Part shown: positions 47,550 to 53,870 of the stretch, in pieces
How the letters are laid out: every line of letters begins with the position of its first letter
How positions within the stretch are numbered: the first letter of the stretch is position 1
NCBI GenBank assembly: GCA_023391275.1
Contig: JAEWBE010000016.1
Span: 1-53,870 of the forward strand
Length of the DNA stretch: 53,870 nucleotides
DNA from: Bacillota bacterium
GTDB lineage: Bacteria; Bacillota; Clostridia; Oscillospirales; Acutalibacteraceae
Direction: 5' to 3'
The notes under the pieces: generated by a model
Databases searched by the model: none
What the model saw: only the letters and a program-made list of their open reading frames with translations
Told to the model about the DNA's origin: nothing
Program-made: the position numbers and the translations under genes

Positions 47550-47610
47550 TATTTTTATGTAATATGATTTACTAATACCCCTGCCTAATGGCGGATGGGA
47601 GGGAAGATAA

Positions 47611-47787
47611 ATGGCTGAGATTAGAATTAAAGACAACGAATCCTTGGATAGTGCGCTGAGAAGGTTTAAGAAGCAATGCGCAAGAGCTGGAGTCATCGCT
47701 GAGGTTCGCAAGAGAGAAGCTTACGAGAAGCCCTCTGTCAGGCGTAAAAAGAAATCCGAAGCAGCTCGCAAGCGTAAGTTTAAGTAA
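47611..47787 (+). CDS. rpsU: 30S ribosomal protein S21
   Basis: A 58-residue basic protein starting MAEIRIKDNESLDSALRRF and ending with Lys/Arg-rich RKKKSEAARKRKFK, matching bacterial S21. GGGAGGGAAG precedes the ATG. A perfect consensus promoter lies upstream and a terminator downstream, so it forms a one-gene unit. Confidence 0.96.
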   Translation: MAEIRIKDNESLDSALRRFKKQCARAGVIAEVRKREAYEKPSVRRKKKSEAARKRKFK

Positions 47788-47815
47788 AGTTTCACTGCAA
47801 TACGAATGTGATTGG

Positions 47816-47842
47816 AAAAGCGGGCTTTAAGCCCGCTTTTTT
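47816..47842 (+). terminator. Terminator after rpsU
   Basis: AAAAGCGGGC pairs with GCCCGCTTTT around a short loop, followed by further Ts. Distance to the rpsU stop is about 28 nt. Confidence 0.92.
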
Positions 47843-47885
47843 AGCTTTGATTCTTCCTGTGCAATTCTGAAACGGAGGGATTCTT

Positions 47886-48401
47886 TTGGCCCTGCTTTTA
47901 CCTACGGCTGCCGTAGATAGGGTGACGGATATCACACCGAGGCTGCTTGGTGCCATGAAGGTCAATTCAATTATCCTTGATGTGGACAATACGCTGGCCA
48001 TCCATGGTTCGCAGGAACCGTTTGAAGGTACGATTGAATGGGCACACTTCATGCGCAGTCAGCACTTTAACATCATTATTATGTCAAACAACTCTAAAAA
48101 ACGGGTTGCTCCGTTCGCTGCAAAGTATGGTTTGCCGTTTATGTACCTTTCGTTAAAGCCCATTCCTCTTGCATACCACCTCGCGATACGTAAGATGGGT
48201 GTGCGGCATAAGGATGTTGTTGTGGTCGGCGACCAGATTTTTACGGATGTAATCGGCGCGAATCTGGCATTTATGAAGTCAATTCTGCTGGTGCCCGCGG
48301 GTGGGGAAAATTCGCTTTCCTTTACGATTCGGCGCGGGCTGGAGAAGCCGCTGCGGCATTTGATAGAAGTTTCAAAGCGCGGCAGAAAATACTTTGATTA
48401 A
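47886..48401 (+). CDS. YqeG-family HAD phosphatase
   Basis: A 171-residue HAD superfamily (IIIA) protein of the YqeG type. The catalytic Asp pair is in SIILDVDNTLAIHG near residues 29-40 and the second motif in IIIMSNNSKK; the late Asp motif is VVVVGDQIFTDVIGANL. YqeG proteins are ubiquitous in Firmicutes; the substrate is not settled. The start is TTG at 47886 after GGAGGG. It lies 13 nt ahead of aroQ. Confidence 0.9.
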   Translation: MALLLPTAAVDRVTDITPRLLGAMKVNSIILDVDNTLAIHGSQEPFEGTIEWAHFMRSQHFNIIIMSNNSKKRVAPFAAKYGLPFMYLSLKPIPLAYHLAIRKMGVRHKDVVVVGDQIFTDVIGANLAFMKSILLVPAGGENSLSFTIRRGLEKPLRHLIEVSKRGRKYFD

Positions 48402-48414
48402 AGGGATGTTTCAG

Positions 48415-48852
48415 ATGGGCAGAAAAAAAGTTCTGGTTATTCTTGGGCCAAACCTTAATATGGTTGGTGTACGGGAAAAGGGCGTTTACGGCGATGAAAC
48501 CAGTGAAAGTATTAATCTTCAAATCGTTGAAAATGCAAAAAAGCTGGGCTATGACTGCGATGTTTTTCAGTCCAATCACGAGGGGGACATTATTGATAAA
48601 ATACACGCGGCCAGGGGAACATATGATGGTGTGGTAATCAACGCCGGCGCTCTTACACATTACAGCTATGCGCTGCGTGATGCGATTGCCTGCGTGAGAA
48701 TCCCGTTTGTCGAAACCCATATGAGCAATATTTACGCACGCGAGGAATTTCGCCACAAAAGCGTAATTTCGGCCGTGTGCGCGGGTCAAATTGCCGGATT
48801 TGGCAAAAACAGCTATTTTCTTGCACTTGCAGCGCTTCAGGATTTAATGTAG
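48415..48852 (+). CDS. aroQ: 3-Dehydroquinate dehydratase, type II
   Basis: A 145-residue type II dehydroquinase of the shikimate pathway. Active-site motifs: LGPNLNMVGVREKGVYG (Tyr and Arg), VINAGALTHYSYALRDA and VETHMSNIYAREEFRHKS (His). ATG 48415 follows AAAGGGATG; an in-frame ATG at 48394 overlaps yqeG and would add seven residues not in the family. Confidence 0.96.
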   Translation: MGRKKVLVILGPNLNMVGVREKGVYGDETSESINLQIVENAKKLGYDCDVFQSNHEGDIIDKIHAARGTYDGVVINAGALTHYSYALRDAIACVRIPFVETHMSNIYAREEFRHKSVISAVCAGQIAGFGKNSYFLALAALQDLM

Positions 48853-48864
48853 GCAAAAAATCTC

Positions 48865-48893
48865 TTGAAAAAAATCATAAAATATTATAAGAT
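48865..48893 (+). promoter_or_regulatory. Promoter of efp
   Basis: TTGAAA (48865-48870) and TAAGAT (48888-48893) with a 17-bp spacer, 33 nt before the efp start. Confidence 0.55.
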
Positions 48894-48926
48894 GATAACA
48901 GGAAAAAATTATTGGAGGATTATACC

Positions 48927-49484
48927 ATGATATCTGCAGGCGATTTTAGAAACGGCGTAACATTTGAAATGGATGGAAACGTAGTTTCCATTATCGAGTT
49001 TCAGCATGTTAAGCCAGGCAAAGGCGCCGCCTTTGTTCGGACAAAAATCAGAAATGTGATTACAGGCAGTGTTGTTGAAAGAACTTTTAACCCGAATGAT
49101 AAGTATCCCACTGCTTTCATTGAGCGCAAGGATATGCAGTACCTTTACAGTGACGGTGATCTTTACTATTTCATGGATGCCGAAACTTTCGAGCAGATTC
49201 CGATTAACAAAAGTGTGATGGGTGACAGCTTTAAATTCGTGAAAGAAAATATGGACTGCAAGGTACTTTCCTACAAAGGCAATGTCTTCGGTGTCGAGCC
49301 TCCTAATTTTGTTGAACTCGAAATTATTAAAACCGATCCCGGCTTTAAGGGTGACACGGCTACAAACGCCACAAAACCGGCTACGCTGGAAACCGGCGCG
49401 GAAATCAGGGTTCCTTTATTTATCAATGAAGGCGAAAGAATCAGAATAGATACCCGAACAGGCGAATATATGGAGCGTGCATAA
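48927..49484 (+). CDS. efp: Elongation factor P
   Basis: A 185-residue EF-P, relieving ribosome stalling at polyproline stretches. The conserved lysine loop is in HVKPGKGAAFVRTK near residues 29-42, and the C-terminal GERIRIDTRTGEYMERA is standard. ATG 48927 is chosen since GGAGG lies upstream; the in-frame ATG at 48912 precedes the binding site. Confidence 0.97.
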   Translation: MISAGDFRNGVTFEMDGNVVSIIEFQHVKPGKGAAFVRTKIRNVITGSVVERTFNPNDKYPTAFIERKDMQYLYSDGDLYYFMDAETFEQIPINKSVMGDSFKFVKENMDCKVLSYKGNVFGVEPPNFVELEIIKTDPGFKGDTATNATKPATLETGAEIRVPLFINEGERIRIDTRTGEYMERA

Positions 49485-49539
49485 CCAACACTATGCATGT
49501 TCGCGTATTCATAACTAAAAATTAAGGGAGGCAGAAATC

Positions 49540-49974
49540 ATGACAAATACAGAAAAGGTTGCTTACATTCGCGGTTTAGCCGAAGGCCTTGAGCTTGACG
49601 AGAGCAAAAAGGAAGTTAAAGTCATCAATGCGATGATCGATTTGCTGGATGATATGGCACTTTCTCTTTCCGGTATGGAAGAAAATATGAACGACATGGC
49701 CGACCAGCTCGATGCAGTTGATGAAGATCTGGGCTCTTTGGAAGATGATTTTTATGAAGATGACGATGCGGAAGACGATGACGAGGATGACGACGACGAT
49801 GAGGGCGACTGCTATTATGAAGTAACCTGCCCAAACTGCCATGAAACGATTTGCCTGTCTGAAGAAATCATTGAAGACGGTCAGATGGAATGCCCGAACT
49901 GCGGTGAAACATTGGAGTTCGATTTGGATGAGGAAGACTGCGGCTGCGGCTGTGAAGACTGCAACCACGAATAA
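49540..49974 (+). CDS. CD1247-like acidic zinc-ribbon protein
   Basis: A 144-residue protein. Its N-terminal half has the CD1247-type helical region (EKVAYIRGLAEGLELDESKK), followed by a run of Asp/Glu from about residue 67 to 90 and a C-terminal zinc ribbon with CPNCHE and CPNCGE plus a further Cys-rich tail (CGCGCEDC). Found widely in Clostridia; function unknown. A good terminator follows. AGGGAGG precedes the ATG. Confidence 0.85.
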   Translation: MTNTEKVAYIRGLAEGLELDESKKEVKVINAMIDLLDDMALSLSGMEENMNDMADQLDAVDEDLGSLEDDFYEDDDAEDDDEDDDDDEGDCYYEVTCPNCHETICLSEEIIEDGQMECPNCGETLEFDLDEEDCGCGCEDCNHE

Positions 49975-49994
49975 TTGGATAAAGCAGATTCATC

Positions 49995-50024
49995 AGGGCA
50001 TCGCTTAAGCGGTGCCCTTTTTTG
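49995..50024 (+). terminator. Terminator after the CD1247-like gene
   Basis: AGGGCA-CGCTT and AAGCG-TGCCCT arms form a nearly perfect stem (one mismatch), followed by TTTTTTG, 20 nt after the stop codon. Confidence 0.9.
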
Positions 50025-50032
50025 TTAATCTA

Positions 50033-50090
50033 TTGACAAACCGCAATGATAAGTATTATAATATACTCAAATAATGTACCAAATGATACA
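50033..50090 (+). promoter_or_regulatory. Promoter and palindrome of the Crp/Fnr-ABC operon
   Basis: TTGACA (50033-50038) and TATAAT (50057-50062) are 18 bp apart. A near-palindrome TGTACCAAATGATACA (50075-50090), 16 bp as in Crp/Fnr sites, overlaps the start region and may allow autoregulation. Confidence 0.75.
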
Positions 50091-50107
50091 AAATTGTGGG
50101 ATGAATT

Positions 50108-50806
50108 ATGAAGGCAATCCATAAACAAACAAAATACTGTCTGCTGCTTTCACAAAGCTTTTTGTTTAACGGCATTGACTATAATACGGTAAGGGAAGCT
50201 TTTTCAAGCGAAGATTGTTCCTGCCTTGAATTTGAGCCGGATGAAAAAATTTATACCAAAAACAATTTTAAAAAAAGTATCGGTATCGTGCTTTCAGGGG
50301 AACTGAAAGCGTGCAAACCGGGAACTGACGGAACGAGTCTGCTTTTGAACACCTTTTTTTCCGGTGGGGTTTTCGGGGTGGCAGGGCTTTTTAATAATGC
50401 AAAACATTACGTTTCCGAGGTTGCCGCGGTCAAGCGCAGCAGAGTGCTGTTTTTACCGCAGACTCTTTTGCACCGCCTCTTTGAACAGAATTTTATGATC
50501 GCAGAAAATTACATCAGCTATCTTTCCAACAGAATCTGCTTTTTGAACAGCCGGATAGATAACTTTACAGGCGGCAGCGCTGAATGCCGCCTTGCGGCTT
50601 TTCTTCTGTCCCTTTCCGCTCAGAGTGAAAATCCGCTTCTGTTTGACCTGCCGTGTACCGTGACCCAGCTTGCCAACACGCTGGATGTGGGTCGTGCGTC
50701 GCTCTACCGTGCCATGGATGCTTTATCCGGCGCACAGGTGATCCGGCGCAGTGGCAGAAAAATGACCATTGTTGATCTTGACCGTTTAAAAACCGGCCAA
50801 TTTTAA
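50108..50806 (+). CDS. Crp/Fnr-family transcriptional regulator
   Basis: A 232-residue regulator: an N-terminal cyclic-nucleotide-binding-like beta-roll (IGIVLSGELKACKPGTDGTS, then FFSGGVFGVAGLF) and a C-terminal winged helix (TVTQLANTLDVGRASLYRAMDAL). The Cys pair in SSEDCSCLEF is not a typical Fnr cluster pattern, so it is probably not an Fe-S sensor. It precedes an ABC importer by 33 nt and may control it. Ligand unknown. Confidence 0.88.
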   Translation: MKAIHKQTKYCLLLSQSFLFNGIDYNTVREAFSSEDCSCLEFEPDEKIYTKNNFKKSIGIVLSGELKACKPGTDGTSLLLNTFFSGGVFGVAGLFNNAKHYVSEVAAVKRSRVLFLPQTLLHRLFEQNFMIAENYISYLSNRICFLNSRIDNFTGGSAECRLAAFLLSLSAQSENPLLFDLPCTVTQLANTLDVGRASLYRAMDALSGAQVIRRSGRKMTIVDLDRLKTGQF

Positions 50807-50839
50807 TCAATTATAGATTTTTTATGAAAAAGAGGGAAT

Positions 50840-51904
50840 ATGATGAAACAAACAAAAAAAATCACTGCTCTGGCGCTTGCGGCGTTTCTGCTTGCATCGG
50901 CAGCTGCGGGCTGTAATAATGGAAAGGCGGCTTCCTCAGGTTCTGTGGCGAGTGCGGCCCCTTCCAGTGCGTCGGTAGTCAGTGAGCAGCCCAGCTCCGC
51001 ACCCACGGAGAAGGCCACGATTAAGCTGGCCGCGCTCAAAGGCCCCACCGGCCTTGGCATGCTGAAATTGATGAGCGATAACGATGCAAAAACTGCGGCG
51101 AACAACTATGAAATCAGCCTTGTCGGCTCACCCGATGAGATTGTATCCAAGATTTCCACCGGCGAAATCGATGTGGCGGCTGTGCCGACCAACCTGGCCG
51201 CGACCCTGTACAACAAGACGAACGGGAATGTTCAGCTTGCGGCGATCAACACGCTGGGCGTGCTTTCCCTTTTAACAGACGGCGAAAAAATTACCAGTGT
51301 AAAAGATTTAAAAGGTAAGACAGTCTACGCTTCCGGGCAGGGTTCCACCCCGGAATACGCATTAAATTATATTTTAAAGCAAAACGGGCTTGAAGTTGGC
51401 AAGGATGTTAAGGTACAATATGTTACAGAACATGCGGAGCTTGCCACCCTTATGATTTCCGGCAAGGTTACGACTGCTGTTCTGCCCGAACCCTTCGTAA
51501 CTCAGGTGATGGTAAAAAATAAGGATGTTAAGATTGCACTGAACATTACGGAAGAATGGAATAAAGTTGCAGGCGACAAGAGCGTGCTCACCATGGGCTG
51601 CCTGATTGTCCGCAAGGATTTTGCAGAAAAGAATAAGGCTGCTTTCAACGCTTTCCTCGACGAATACAAGGCCTCCACCGAATACACCAATACGGATGTA
51701 AAACAGGCGGCCGGCCTTTCGGAAAAATACGGGATTATGCCGGCGGCGATTGCCCAAAAGGCAATTCCAAACTCCAATATCGTTTATATTGACGGTGCCG
51801 AGATGAAAGCGAAAATCCCCGAATTCCTGAATGTACTGTTTCAGGCCAATCCAAAGTCCGTTGGAGGGAAAATGCCCGGTGACGACTTTTACTATGCAAA
51901 GTAA
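50840..51904 (+). CDS. ABC importer substrate-binding lipoprotein (NitT/TauT-like)
   Basis: A 354-residue lipoprotein with signal peptide and lipobox SAAAGC (Cys about residue 25), then a Ser/Ala/Pro-rich linker. The binding domain has IKLAALKGPTGLGMLKLM and the VSKISTGEIDVAAVPTNLA block, of the SsuA/ThiY-like periplasmic fold. Start may be 50840 or 50843. It overlaps the next gene. Substrate is not evident. Confidence 0.85.
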   Translation: MMKQTKKITALALAAFLLASAAAGCNNGKAASSGSVASAAPSSASVVSEQPSSAPTEKATIKLAALKGPTGLGMLKLMSDNDAKTAANNYEISLVGSPDEIVSKISTGEIDVAAVPTNLAATLYNKTNGNVQLAAINTLGVLSLLTDGEKITSVKDLKGKTVYASGQGSTPEYALNYILKQNGLEVGKDVKVQYVTEHAELATLMISGKVTTAVLPEPFVTQVMVKNKDVKIALNITEEWNKVAGDKSVLTMGCLIVRKDFAEKNKAAFNAFLDEYKASTEYTNTDVKQAAGLSEKYGIMPAAIAQKAIPNSNIVYIDGAEMKAKIPEFLNVLFQANPKSVGGKMPGDDFYYAK

Positions 51905-52664
51905 AAATGCTGCTTATCCGAAGATAACCGGAAAGCTTCTGGCTGCCGTAGTTTGGATTTCTGTTTGGCAGCTGCTGTGTCTGATTATAAAACAGGAGAT
52001 ACTAATCGTATCTCCTGTTCGTGTTTTACAAAGACTGTTTGAACTGTCGCACGAAAGCACATTCTGGTTCGCCGCACTGAATTCCATGGTCCATGTCCTG
52101 AACGGTTTTTTGGCGGGACTGGCGGTGGGGGTGGTTTTAGCGGTGCTGACCTCCGCTTTCCCGATTATGTATGATCTTTTTCATCCGGTGATCAGCATTA
52201 TTAAGGCGACACCGGTGGTTTCTTTTATCATTCTGGCTCTTGTGTGGATTCAGTCCGCTCATGTGCCGGCCTTTACCGCGTTTCTTGAGGTGACACCCAT
52301 CGTACTGGGCAATGTGGCAAACGGAATTGCAAAAACCGACCGAAGACTTTTGCAGATGGCTCATTCCTACCGCTTTGGTTTTGCCAGAACCGTCAGACGG
52401 GTGTATATTCCCTCCATTATGCCGTATTTTACCGCCGCCTGTACAACGGGAATGGGCTTTGCCTGGAAGACCGCAATTGCCGCCGAGGTGCTGTCGAATA
52501 CAAAAGCTACAATAGGGGGGCAGATTTATGATTCAAAAATCTACATTGAAACAGCCGACCTCTTTGCATGGACGGCTGTCGTTATTGTAATGAGCGTGAT
52601 TTTGGAACGACTGATGGTGGCGATTATGAAAAAAGTCGGACAAAAATATAATGTGAATTTATAA
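51879..52664 (+). CDS. ABC importer permease (NitT/TauT-like)
   Basis: A 261-residue integral membrane protein, with several hydrophobic segments and the permease EAA-loop (FARTVRRVYIPSIMPYFTAA, near residue 170). The GTG at 51879 has GGAGGG about 10 nt upstream; ATG at 51894 is an alternative. Either start overlaps the preceding gene's end, showing coupling. It pairs with the ATPase that follows. Confidence 0.85.
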   Translation: MTTFTMQSKNAAYPKITGKLLAAVVWISVWQLLCLIIKQEILIVSPVRVLQRLFELSHESTFWFAALNSMVHVLNGFLAGLAVGVVLAVLTSAFPIMYDLFHPVISIIKATPVVSFIILALVWIQSAHVPAFTAFLEVTPIVLGNVANGIAKTDRRLLQMAHSYRFGFARTVRRVYIPSIMPYFTAACTTGMGFAWKTAIAAEVLSNTKATIGGQIYDSKIYIETADLFAWTAVVIVMSVILERLMVAIMKKVGQKYNVNL

Positions 52665-52676
52665 TGGGGACAATGA

Positions 52677-53297
52677 ATGGAACTGGAAATTAGAAGCGCA
52701 TGTAAACAATTTGACGGCAAAGCGGTATTAAATGATTTTTCACTGGAATTTCCGAAAAGCGGTGTTGTTTGCTTTTTTGGCCCTTCGGGCTGCGGTAAAA
52801 CAACGCTTTTAAACTGTATTGCCGGAATGGACAGTCTGGATTCCGGAGAAATTATCGGAACGGAAAATCATAAAATTTCGTATTTGTTTCAGGAAGACAG
52901 GCTCCTGCCCTGGATTTCCGCAAAAGAGAACGTGGCCGCCGTGCTCCGCGGCAGCACGAATCGGAATGTGCAGGAAGCGGTGGAATGGCTCCGGCTGGTG
53001 GAGCTGGCCGGGGAAGAAGAAAAGCGCCCGGACGAGATGAGCGGCGGAATGCGTCAGCGGGTTGCAATTGCGCGCGCGCTCGCCTATCACGGGGATCTAT
53101 ATCTGCTCGACGAACCGTTCCATGCTTTGGATGATCATACCAAGAAGGAAGTGATTGCCCTGATTCGGGAAAAGACGCCCGGCGTGCTGAAGATTTTGGT
53201 TACACACGATAAAAGGGAAGCGGAATCCCTCGCCGATATCACTTATGTTTTGAGTGGACCTCCCGTTAAAATTCTGAATACAATTACAAAATGTTAA
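52677..53297 (+). CDS. ABC importer ATP-binding protein (NitT/TauT-like)
   Basis: A 206-residue ABC ATPase: Walker A FFGPSGCGKTTLLN near residues 33-46, signature MSGGMRQRVAIARALA near residues 121-136 and Walker B LYLLDEPFHALDD near 141-153. It is shorter than average (about 240-260) but complete. It follows the permease by 12 nt. Likely substrates of this ABC class are sulfonates, nitrate-like anions or pyrimidine precursors; which one is unclear. Confidence 0.9.
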   Translation: MELEIRSACKQFDGKAVLNDFSLEFPKSGVVCFFGPSGCGKTTLLNCIAGMDSLDSGEIIGTENHKISYLFQEDRLLPWISAKENVAAVLRGSTNRNVQEAVEWLRLVELAGEEEKRPDEMSGGMRQRVAIARALAYHGDLYLLDEPFHALDDHTKKEVIALIREKTPGVLKILVTHDKREAESLADITYVLSGPPVKILNTITKC

Positions 53298-53412
53298 CAC
53301 ATTTCTCCGCACAGTATGCAATAATATGCATATAACTGGTATTTTGTATTTAATTTTTGAAGCAAATGTGATATACTTAGCCGGTTGTAAATTTTTTAGT
53401 GGGAGTAATTGT

Positions 53413-53870
53413 ATGAAGAATAAAAGAGTAACTTTAAAAAATTCATTGCCACAAATTATAATAGATATTATCTGCGTTTTTTTCAGCTATTGGGTTTCGT
53501 ATTTATTACGCTATGACGGTCAGGTTTTTCCAAATCGATATGATTTGGAGTCATTTTGTGCATGGATTCCGTGGGTTACCATTATTTTTATCGCCACGTT
53601 TACTGTGTTTCGGTTTTATACCACAATGTGGCAATTCGCCAGCTTGGACGAGCTTCTGCTCATTTTTTACGGAACCACGCTTGCCAGTTTACTAGTGACG
53701 ATTCTTGGCTTTACTATTTCATGGCCGGTGCTGCAGGTAAAGCGCTTTCCAATTTCCGTCTATATTATCGGCTGGATTTTTACCTTTTTCTTCGTTGGCG
53801 CGTCAAGATTCAGCTTCCGTTTCATCCGCAGGATGAAACGGAAAAGTCAGATCAGTAAGCAGAACACGGA
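53413..53870 (+). CDS. Membrane polysaccharide-biosynthesis protein, N-terminal part (partial)
   Basis: The ATG at 53413 follows GTGGGAG and the frame is open to the window edge (about 152 residues). The visible part is hydrophobic with about four membrane segments (IIIDIICVFFSYWVSYLLRY, VTIIFIATFTVFRFYTTMW, LLIFYGTTLASLLVTILGF and ISVYIIGWIFTFFFVGASRF) and a following basic segment. This matches the N-terminus of CapD/PglF-type nucleotide-sugar 4,6-dehydratases; the catalytic domain lies beyond the edge. Upstream, TATGCA and TGCATA (53315-53332) form a small inverted repeat. Confidence 0.72.
   Translation, partial: MKNKRVTLKNSLPQIIIDIICVFFSYWVSYLLRYDGQVFPNRYDLESFCAWIPWVTIIFIATFTVFRFYTTMWQFASLDELLLIFYGTTLASLLVTILGFTISWPVLQVKRFPISVYIIGWIFTFFFVGASRFSFRFIRRMKRKSQISKQNT

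Noticed and set aside
1..53870. CRISPR arrays, insertion sequences, prophage genes, attachment sites
   Set aside because: No regular spaced repeats, transposase-like proteins, or terminal inverted repeats with direct repeats were seen. The only long repeats are the shell-gene copies and the two promoter blocks.

Overview
The window looks like the chromosome of an anaerobic Gram-positive Clostridia species, probably close to Oscillospiraceae/Ruminococcaceae. This is inferred from AGGAGG-type ribosome binding sites, TTGACA/TATAAT promoters, clostridial household genes (a CD1247-like zinc-ribbon protein, a YqeG phosphatase, rpsU) and a metabolism built on B12, selenium and molybdenum. No phage, insertion sequence or CRISPR array was seen. 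The window opens inside one operon and closes inside another.

Region 1 (1-11018, plus strand) is the distal part of a propanediol-utilisation type microcompartment operon. It holds the end of the B12 diol dehydratase (pduD, pduE), the reactivase large subunit (pduG), an adenosyltransferase fusion (pduO), CoA-acylating aldehyde dehydrogenase (pduP), a zinc alcohol dehydrogenase, five hexameric shell genes in tandem, phosphotransacylase pduL, vertex protein pduN, flavin/Fe-S reductase pduS and the Fe-S shell trimer pduT. A terminator closes it. No pduH-like reactivase small subunit is present here. PduE, PduP, the alcohol dehydrogenase and PduL carry similar N-terminal helices that look like cargo-targeting peptides.

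Region 2 (11074-15870, minus strand) is a selenium cluster: a NifS-like desulfurase, selA, selB and tRNA-Sec. No gene with an in-frame UGA selenocysteine codon was found nearby. The cluster instead borders genes of the selenium-dependent molybdenum hydroxylase type.

Region 3 (16108-38468) is a purine/urate fermentation island. It contains a GntR/UTRA regulator, guanine deaminase, three-subunit xanthine dehydrogenase (xdhABC), a YheO-like regulator, ssnA, ygfK, a hydantoinase, yedF, a DUF3343 protein, mocA, a fused selenium-dependent type xanthine dehydrogenase, and dpaL-ygeY-ygeW-arcC. The inferred flow is guanine, hypoxanthine and xanthine to urate, then reduction and stepwise ring opening. 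Carbamoyl phosphate formation and carbamate kinase would yield ATP, and diaminopropionate cleavage would yield pyruvate and ammonia.

Region 4 (38600-47182) supplies the metal cofactor: a ModE-like regulator, a MoeA-like protein, moaC, moaA, a MOSC protein, a MoaB/Mog protein and the molybdate transporter modABC, followed by a convergent 8-oxoguanine-type deaminase.

Region 5 (47293-53870) is mostly household: tRNA-Trp, rpsU, a YqeG phosphatase, aroQ, efp and a CD1247-like protein. A Crp/Fnr regulator with an ABC importer of unknown substrate follows, then the start of a membrane polysaccharide-biosynthesis gene cut by the window edge.

The main new observation is regulatory. A 15-bp palindrome based on TTAGTATTACTAA occurs just downstream of three well-formed promoters: those of guaD-xdhABC, of the fused xanthine dehydrogenase with mocA, and of the molybdenum cofactor operon. 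The first copy lies beside the GntR gene. This suggests one repressor coordinates purine oxidation with cofactor supply. Two leaders, upstream of ssnA and modA, have nested stems that suggest RNA-based control; the ssnA leader also has a terminator/anti-terminator arrangement.
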